Assembly (NCBI GenBank): GCA_031256125.1
Contig: JAIRRE010000168.1
Location: forward strand, 1 to 11,066
Direction of reading: 5' to 3'
Source: Burkholderiaceae bacterium
Lineage (GTDB): Bacteria > Pseudomonadota > Gammaproteobacteria > Burkholderiales > Burkholderiaceae_C
Length of the DNA: 11,066 nt
Each line of letters starts with the position of its first letter. Position 1 is the first letter of the stretch. Below the pieces are notes generated by a model. It searched no databases and was not told the DNA's origin. It saw only the letters and a program-made list of their open reading frames with translations. Positions 6,953 to 11,066 of this stretch are shown one piece after another. The translations under genes were made by a program, and so were the position numbers.

Positions 6953-6987
6953 TTGAGGCAAACTTAAAACATGTGGGATTCTGGAGT
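6934..6987 (+). pseudogene. hsdM 3'-end fragment, second displaced copy
   Basis: The frame starting at 6934 encodes RQLDAVIEANLKHVGFWSF, again the C-terminal HsdM pattern. At the DNA level ggatgcggtgattgaggcaa (6942-6961) matches ggatgcggcaattgaggcca in the intact hsdM (5651-5670) with only three mismatches over 20 bases. The fragment marks the junction where the RhuM-like gene is cut and where the hepT module begins. Its end supplies the GGAG (6983-6986) used as the hepT ribosome-binding site. Confidence 0.72.
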
Positions 6988-6994
6988 TTCAAAC

Positions 6995-7408
6995 ATGACA
7001 GACGAAAAACTTGACCTCAGCCCGCTTGAACGAGCCGTTCAACGGTTGAGTGAAGGCTGGGCGCGTTACCAGCAGGACATCAGCGACACGCAGATCCGCG
7101 ACGGCTTGATTCAGCGTTTCGAGTTCACTTACGAAATCAGCCACAAGATGCTCAAGCGCTTTCTGAAAACTACGGCAGCCAACCCGGCGGCGTTCGACGA
7201 CATGCGCTTTCAAGACTTGATCCGCGCGGGCAATCAGCGCGGCTTGCTGCTGGGAAGCTGGCCCGAATGGCGCAACTATCATGACATCCGCGCCAAAACC
7301 AGCCACACCTATGACGAAGACATCGCGCTTGAAGTCGTGGCCTGCATTCCCGGCTTCCAGAAAGAGGCGGCATACCTGTACGAGCAACTGCAAGGCGCGC
7401 AGGCTTGA
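6995..7408 (+). CDS. hepT: HepT-like HEPN toxin (HI0074-type nucleotidyltransferase partner)
   Basis: The ATG at 6995 with GGAG at 6983-6986 gives 137 residues, a normal length for the family annotated as 'nucleotidyltransferase substrate-binding protein, HI0074 family'. It is an all-helical protein with 'RFEFTYEISHKMLKRFL' at 41-57 and the HEPN motif R99-AKTS-H104-T-Y106, i.e. R-x4-H-x-Y. In characterised MntA-HepT pairs this Arg/His site is the RNase centre of the toxin, and the Tyr is modified by the nucleotidyltransferase antitoxin to silence it. Ala at position 100 replaces the polar residue (often Asn) usually next to the Arg, which might lower activity. The next gene, starting 11 bases after the stop, encodes the expected MNT domain, here fused to HsdS. 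Confidence 0.88.
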   Translation: MTDEKLDLSPLERAVQRLSEGWARYQQDISDTQIRDGLIQRFEFTYEISHKMLKRFLKTTAANPAAFDDMRFQDLIRAGNQRGLLLGSWPEWRNYHDIRAKTSHTYDEDIALEVVACIPGFQKEAAYLYEQLQGAQA

Positions 7409-7419
7409 GGGGAACCAGC

Positions 7420-9018
7420 GTGTCCACTCTGGCAATCGACATCCGGCCCGATCATTGGCAGATCGTCAAGGGCATTCTGAACAAGCATGTGCCGCAATAC
7501 GAAGTATGGGCTTTCGGCTCGCGCGCCAAATGGACGGCCAAGGACTACTCCGACCTCGATCTCGCCATCATCACCAGCCAACCCTTGCCCCTGAATGTAA
7601 GTGCAGCCTTGGCCGACGACTTTTCGGAATCCGATCTGCCCTGGAAAGTGGACATCGTGGACTGGGCCACAACCAGCGAATCGTTCCGCAAGATCATTGA
7701 ACGGGATAAGGTGGTGGTGCAGGAAGCGGGGCGTAGTTTGGGGGCGGTGGATGAGTGGCGTGAAGTTTTACTTGGCAGCGTGTGTTCCAAGATTGGCAGT
7801 GGAGCAACGCCGCGCGGTGGCAAGGATGCGTATCGTGGTGGCGCAACTGCGTTAATCCGCAGCCAGAACATCTATAACGACCAATTCATTCGTAGCGGCC
7901 TCGTCTTTATTGACGATGCTCAGGCCGATGAATTAGGGAACGTTGTGGTCAAAGAAGACGACGTGCTGCTCAACATCACTGGCGATTCCGTCGCGCGTTG
8001 CTGCCAAGTGGCTTCGGACGTTTTGCCAGCACGTGTCAATCAGCACGTTGCCATTATTCGACCCAAGCCAGATGCGCTTGACGCAAAGTTCCTTCGTTAT
8101 GTACTTGTCAGTCCGCCAATGCAAGCGCATCTTCTCGCGCTTGCGTCTGCTGGAGCAACAAGAAACGCACTAACTAAGGCAATGATTGAATCACTTTCCA
8201 TTTGTGCACCCCCTATCGAAGAACAACGCGCCATCGCCCACATCCTCGGCACGCTGGACGACAAAATCGAACTCAATCGGCGGATGAATGAAACGCTGGA
8301 GGCAATGGCCCGTGCCCTGTTCAAATCGTGGTTCGTGGACTTCGACGGTGTGGCAGCCAAGGACATGCAGGAATCCGAACTGGGCTTGATTCCGAAGGGG
8401 TGGCGGGTTGGCACAATTGAAGATTTGTGCGAATCAATTACCAGCGGAGGGACGCCAGCGCGTAAAAAATCTGAGTTCTGGGCAGATGGCAAAATTCCGT
8501 GGTTTAAAACAGGCGAGCTTCATGATGGTCCATTATTAGATTCAGAAGAAAAAATTACTGAAACTGCATTGCAAAATTCATCCTGCAAACTTTGGCCAAG
8601 CGGAACAATTCTCTTTGCACTTTACGCATCGCCGACTGTTGGTCGACTCGGTGTGTTGACAGCCCCCGGCACATCAAATCAAGCTGCTGCGGGATTAATT
8701 GCTAAAAAATCCATTGGCTTGCCGTTTTTGCGGCGCATCCTGATTCAAGTACGAGAACAATTACAAAATATAGCCGCTGGTGCGGCGCAACAAAATATAA
8801 ACTTAGGAATACTAAAATCGCATCGCGTAGTACTCCCGCCTGAAAATTTAGCATATTGCTATTCTGACATAATTGACTGTTTTGATGAGAAGCAAAACTC
8901 ATTGGCCGTACAATCACAAAGCCTCTCGCAACTGCGCGACATCTTGTTGCCAAAGTTGATTTCTGGAGAATTGCTGTTAGCTAATAGATATACTCTCGAC
9001 AGGAACTATTATGAATAA
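7420..9018 (+). CDS. hsdS: MntA-type nucleotidyltransferase fused to HsdS specificity subunit
   Basis: The GTG at 7420 has GAGGGG at 7407-7412 seven bases upstream and gives 532 residues; the in-frame TTG at 7405 is inside hepT. Residues 1-102 are a minimal nucleotidyltransferase: G33-S34 then D45-L-D47 (GS-x10-DxD) with a later acidic strand 'KVDIVDW' (76-82). Residues 111 onward are a full type I specificity subunit: 'DEWREVLLGSVCSKIGSGATPRGG' opens target-recognition domain 1. 'PPIEEQRAIAHILGTLDDKI' and 'ALFKSWFVDFDGVAAKD' form the central conserved helix and spacer. TRD2 runs from about residue 326, and 'LRDILLPKLISGELL' is the distal repeat. HsdS would give the HsdM complex its bipartite DNA target. 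TRD2 is AT-rich, unlike the rest. The MNT part should be the antitoxin of the preceding HepT. An internal TTG at 7738 could also yield free HsdS. Confidence 0.85.
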   Translation: MSTLAIDIRPDHWQIVKGILNKHVPQYEVWAFGSRAKWTAKDYSDLDLAIITSQPLPLNVSAALADDFSESDLPWKVDIVDWATTSESFRKIIERDKVVVQEAGRSLGAVDEWREVLLGSVCSKIGSGATPRGGKDAYRGGATALIRSQNIYNDQFIRSGLVFIDDAQADELGNVVVKEDDVLLNITGDSVARCCQVASDVLPARVNQHVAIIRPKPDALDAKFLRYVLVSPPMQAHLLALASAGATRNALTKAMIESLSICAPPIEEQRAIAHILGTLDDKIELNRRMNETLEAMARALFKSWFVDFDGVAAKDMQESELGLIPKGWRVGTIEDLCESITSGGTPARKKSEFWADGKIPWFKTGELHDGPLLDSEEKITETALQNSSCKLWPSGTILFALYASPTVGRLGVLTAPGTSNQAAAGLIAKKSIGLPFLRRILIQVREQLQNIAAGAAQQNINLGILKSHRVVLPPENLAYCYSDIIDCFDEKQNSLAVQSQSLSQLRDILLPKLISGELLLANRYTLDRNYYE

Positions 9019-10201
9019 CACAAAGAAAACATCAACTTCACTTTCATTCAAAGCCCCTCGCGCAGGTGAATGGAAATCCCTAGCTGCGGATCAAGGTAAT
9101 GAAGAAGATCAGAAAATGGACCAACAAAATTGTGACGAACTGCATAATATTCTGCTGACGTCACTTCAAATGCAACATCTCGTGGTGCTGAGTGGTTCCG
9201 GCTGTTCTTTAGGCGCTGGTGGCCCATCAATGGGTATACTTTGGGATGAAGTTGTGGGCCAGCCAGCATCGGATGCTGCAAAAGAGGCTGCGGAAAAAAT
9301 TGGGCATGATATTATTAACAATAAGGATATCGAAGCTTTGTTATCGCGCGTGGAAGCATCGCTTCAATTAAACGATGACATCACTTTAAAAACTTTTCTG
9401 AACGAGAGCAAAAAAAAGATTCTTGCAAAATGCTCTGATTTCCTGTATGCGACAGATGATAGCGGCCTTGATGCTCATCGCACGTTCATCCATCGCTTGT
9501 CGCGCCGCCGTTCGCGCGACCAGCGACTTAAAATATTCACTACTAATTATGATCTGTGCTTTGAGTATGCTGCAAGCATATTGGGCGCAATAGCTCTAGA
9601 TGGATTTTCTTTTACAGTACCTCGTCGGTTTGACCCGCGTTTCTATGGGTACGATATCGTTCGTCGTGCACGCAATGGTGACGAAGCTGCCAGCTATCTG
9701 GAAGGTGTGTTTTTGCTATATAAGCTGCATGGCTCGGTGAATTGGTCTCGTGGAAAAGATGGTAGTATCTATGAAGACTTTTCCCCAGTACCGGAGAAGG
9801 CTTGCTTGATATACCCAGCATCAGGCAAGTATCAGCAGAGCTTTACTCAGCCGCATTTGGAATCTATAGCGCAATATTTAGCTGTCGTGCGTGAACCGAA
9901 TACGTGTGTCATCGTAGCAGGCTTTGGTTTCAATGATGACCATTTGGCCACACCGTTGCTCGCGGCTGTCACATCAAATCCGCATTTGCGCCTGATCGTT
10001 GTTGATCCGAGTGCAAAGAATAATTTAAGCAGAGAAAAGCCACATTGGAAACGACTAAATGAACTAAGCGGTCAAGGAGAGGATATTTGGTTTATATCAG
10101 CAGAATTTGCTCAGTTTGCCAAATTAATTCCAGATCTTAGGTCGCTAACTCCGGCAGAATCTTTAATGAAGACGATTCAAAGCGTGGTGAAGCCAACATG
10201 A
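9011..10201 (+). CDS. SIR2-family NADase of a SIR2-HerA defence pair
   Basis: A 396-residue protein whose ATG at 9011 has AGGA at 9001-9004 and overlaps the hsdS stop by eight bases. Residues 1-38 look unstructured, and M36 is a possible alternative start. The Rossmann-type SIR2 core starts with 'HLVVLSGSGCSLGAGGPSM' (56-74), containing the GSG loop that binds NAD. 'IFTTNYD' places the catalytic Asn at N179, and 'YKLHGSVNW' places the catalytic His at H240. 'VIVAGFGFNDDHL' matches the late strand seen in bacterial defence SIR2 proteins. Together with HerA this resembles the reported SIR2-HerA anti-phage system, where infection triggers NAD+ depletion. The stop overlaps the next start as ATGA. 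Base composition is clearly lower in G+C than hsdM, which suggests separate acquisition. Confidence 0.85.
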   Translation: MNNTKKTSTSLSFKAPRAGEWKSLAADQGNEEDQKMDQQNCDELHNILLTSLQMQHLVVLSGSGCSLGAGGPSMGILWDEVVGQPASDAAKEAAEKIGHDIINNKDIEALLSRVEASLQLNDDITLKTFLNESKKKILAKCSDFLYATDDSGLDAHRTFIHRLSRRRSRDQRLKIFTTNYDLCFEYAASILGAIALDGFSFTVPRRFDPRFYGYDIVRRARNGDEAASYLEGVFLLYKLHGSVNWSRGKDGSIYEDFSPVPEKACLIYPASGKYQQSFTQPHLESIAQYLAVVREPNTCVIVAGFGFNDDHLATPLLAAVTSNPHLRLIVVDPSAKNNLSREKPHWKRLNELSGQGEDIWFISAEFAQFAKLIPDLRSLTPAESLMKTIQSVVKPT

Positions 10202-11066
10202 ATATATTCGACAATTTCTCTCGCGGCGTGTTACGGCCAGAATTATTTTTTGGGGTTGCTGCATCCATAACTGCTCGTTCAATAGGCGTCAACCTGAGTG
10301 AAGCTGGAAAGCCCAGTGGTTCGCATTTTTCGGGTGGACGCTATGGGCGTGGCGAAGTTGGAGAATTTGTTTTGATTGAGGGGCAGCAAAATTTACTACT
10401 TGGGAGAATTTCCGAGGTTCGATTGCGTGAGCCAGAGCGCAGGTCACTTATAAAGGATTTTGCTGGAAATGTCGATCTTGATGCATTCGGACAAATTCAA
10501 TTACTCGGTAGTGTAGCAATGGATAGCTTGTGTGTTATTGCGGGCGTGGACGCTTATCCGCGTATAGGGGATCGAATCTATGCCGCTCCACATCAATTCA
10601 TTGCCTTATTGCCGCAGCTCATGGAGCCTATGGACACGGACAAGCCCTTAGTTACACTTTCGCTTGGAACAATTGGTGTCGCACACGAAAGCCCAGTATC
10701 CGTAAAGCCAGAGCGTTTATTTGGTCGCCATTGTGCAATCCTGGGAACAACAGGGGGAGGGAAAAGTTGGACGACGGCGAAAATTATTGAGGAATGTTTA
10801 AAATACAAATCGAAACTGATACTTATTGATGCGACAGGTGAATATCGAAATCTTTCGGGTCCATACGTTATTCATTGTCATTTAGGGAATCCCGTTAAAC
10901 TAGCTAAAAACTCGATAGCTTCATCACTACCGCCGACATCTTTTATTGAATCAGATTTTGTCGCTTTATTTGAACCTGCCGGCAAAGTCCAAGGCCCTAA
11001 ATTGCGAGCAGCAATCCGAAGCCTGCGTTTGGCAAAATTGCAACCTTGTCTCGCACCCAACGGATT
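10198..11066 (+). CDS. herA: HerA-type ATPase of the SIR2-HerA pair, 5' part
   Basis: The gene starts at the ATG 10198-10200, overlapping the sir2 stop by four bases, and is still open at the window end (289 codons visible). Residues 1-170 contain the beta-rich N-terminal (HAS-barrel-like) region, e.g. 'EVGEFVLIEGQQNLLLGRI' and 'LVTLSLGTIGVAH'. 'CAILGTTGGGKSWTTAKII' carries Walker A at residues 183-190 (GTTGGGKS), and 'LILIDATGEYRNL' is the D-x-x-GEY motif that follows in HerA/FtsK-type ATPases. Walker B and the arginine finger lie beyond the window. HerA proteins form hexameric DNA-motor rings; in SIR2-HerA systems the ring assembles with SIR2 to control NADase activity. Whether hsdR or another gene follows is not visible. 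Confidence 0.85.
   Translation, partial: MNIFDNFSRGVLRPELFFGVAASITARSIGVNLSEAGKPSGSHFSGGRYGRGEVGEFVLIEGQQNLLLGRISEVRLREPERRSLIKDFAGNVDLDAFGQIQLLGSVAMDSLCVIAGVDAYPRIGDRIYAAPHQFIALLPQLMEPMDTDKPLVTLSLGTIGVAHESPVSVKPERLFGRHCAILGTTGGGKSWTTAKIIEECLKYKSKLILIDATGEYRNLSGPYVIHCHLGNPVKLAKNSIASSLPPTSFIESDFVALFEPAGKVQGPKLRAAIRSLRLAKLQPCLAPNG

Noticed and set aside
7405..7419. TTG start for the MNT-HsdS gene at 7405
   Set aside because: The GTG at 7420 has GAGGGG at ideal distance, while the TTG lies in the hepT end with no ribosome-binding site.
10530..10790. An 86-codon plus-strand open frame inside herA
   Set aside because: The herA frame starting at 10198 contains Walker A and the D-x-x-GEY motif across the same bases; this is a shadow.

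Overview
The window looks like chromosomal DNA from a GC-rich proteobacterium, most likely a betaproteobacterium. This rests on gene style and high G+C in the first 8.4 kb and is an inference. It holds a short metabolic segment followed by a defence island built on a type I restriction-modification (hsd) operon.

Region 1 (1-2416, minus strand) is a three-gene operon read right to left: a Tat-signal NADP-binding oxidoreductase of the F420-reductase-like family, a 12-TM transporter of the ATP/ADP-carrier-like MFS group, and the start of a Tat-signal aldo/keto reductase. The genes overlap by 4 bases (GTGA, then ATGA) and sit behind a good sigma70-type promoter at 2388-2416. The aldo/keto reductase appears frameshifted near 117-120. 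Region 2 (2521-3768, plus) is a lone, divergent trpB with all main catalytic motifs and no trpA beside it.

Region 3 (3834-11066, plus) is the island. In order: hsdM with an N-terminal winged-helix-like extension and altered SAM-binding and catalytic motifs; a zeta-toxin-like kinase with a small partner; an out-of-place hsdM 3'-end fragment; a truncated RhuM-like gene; a second hsdM 3'-end fragment; a HepT-like HEPN toxin; an MntA-type nucleotidyltransferase fused in frame to HsdS; a SIR2-type NADase; and a HerA-type ATPase that runs off the window. From hepT onward the genes overlap or nearly touch (hepT/mntA-hsdS 11 nt gap, hsdS/sir2 8 bp overlap, sir2/herA 4 bp overlap), so they are probably co-translated. 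G+C drops sharply within the second target-recognition domain of HsdS and stays low through sir2 and herA, a sign of separate acquisition.

Reading as a system: the HsdM-HsdS part would recognise specific DNA, while SIR2-HerA is a known defence pair thought to act through NAD+ depletion. The altered HsdM motifs, the antitoxin-HsdS fusion, the lack of hsdR before the window ends, and the tight coupling to sir2-herA raise the possibility of a composite defence in which a type I specificity complex feeds a SIR2-HerA effector. The alternative is an ordinary hsd operon carrying guest modules, with hsdR downstream. The repeated hsdM 3' ends show that the hsdM-hsdS interval is a hotspot where modules are added and swapped. 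No tRNA, rRNA, CRISPR array or insertion sequence was seen.
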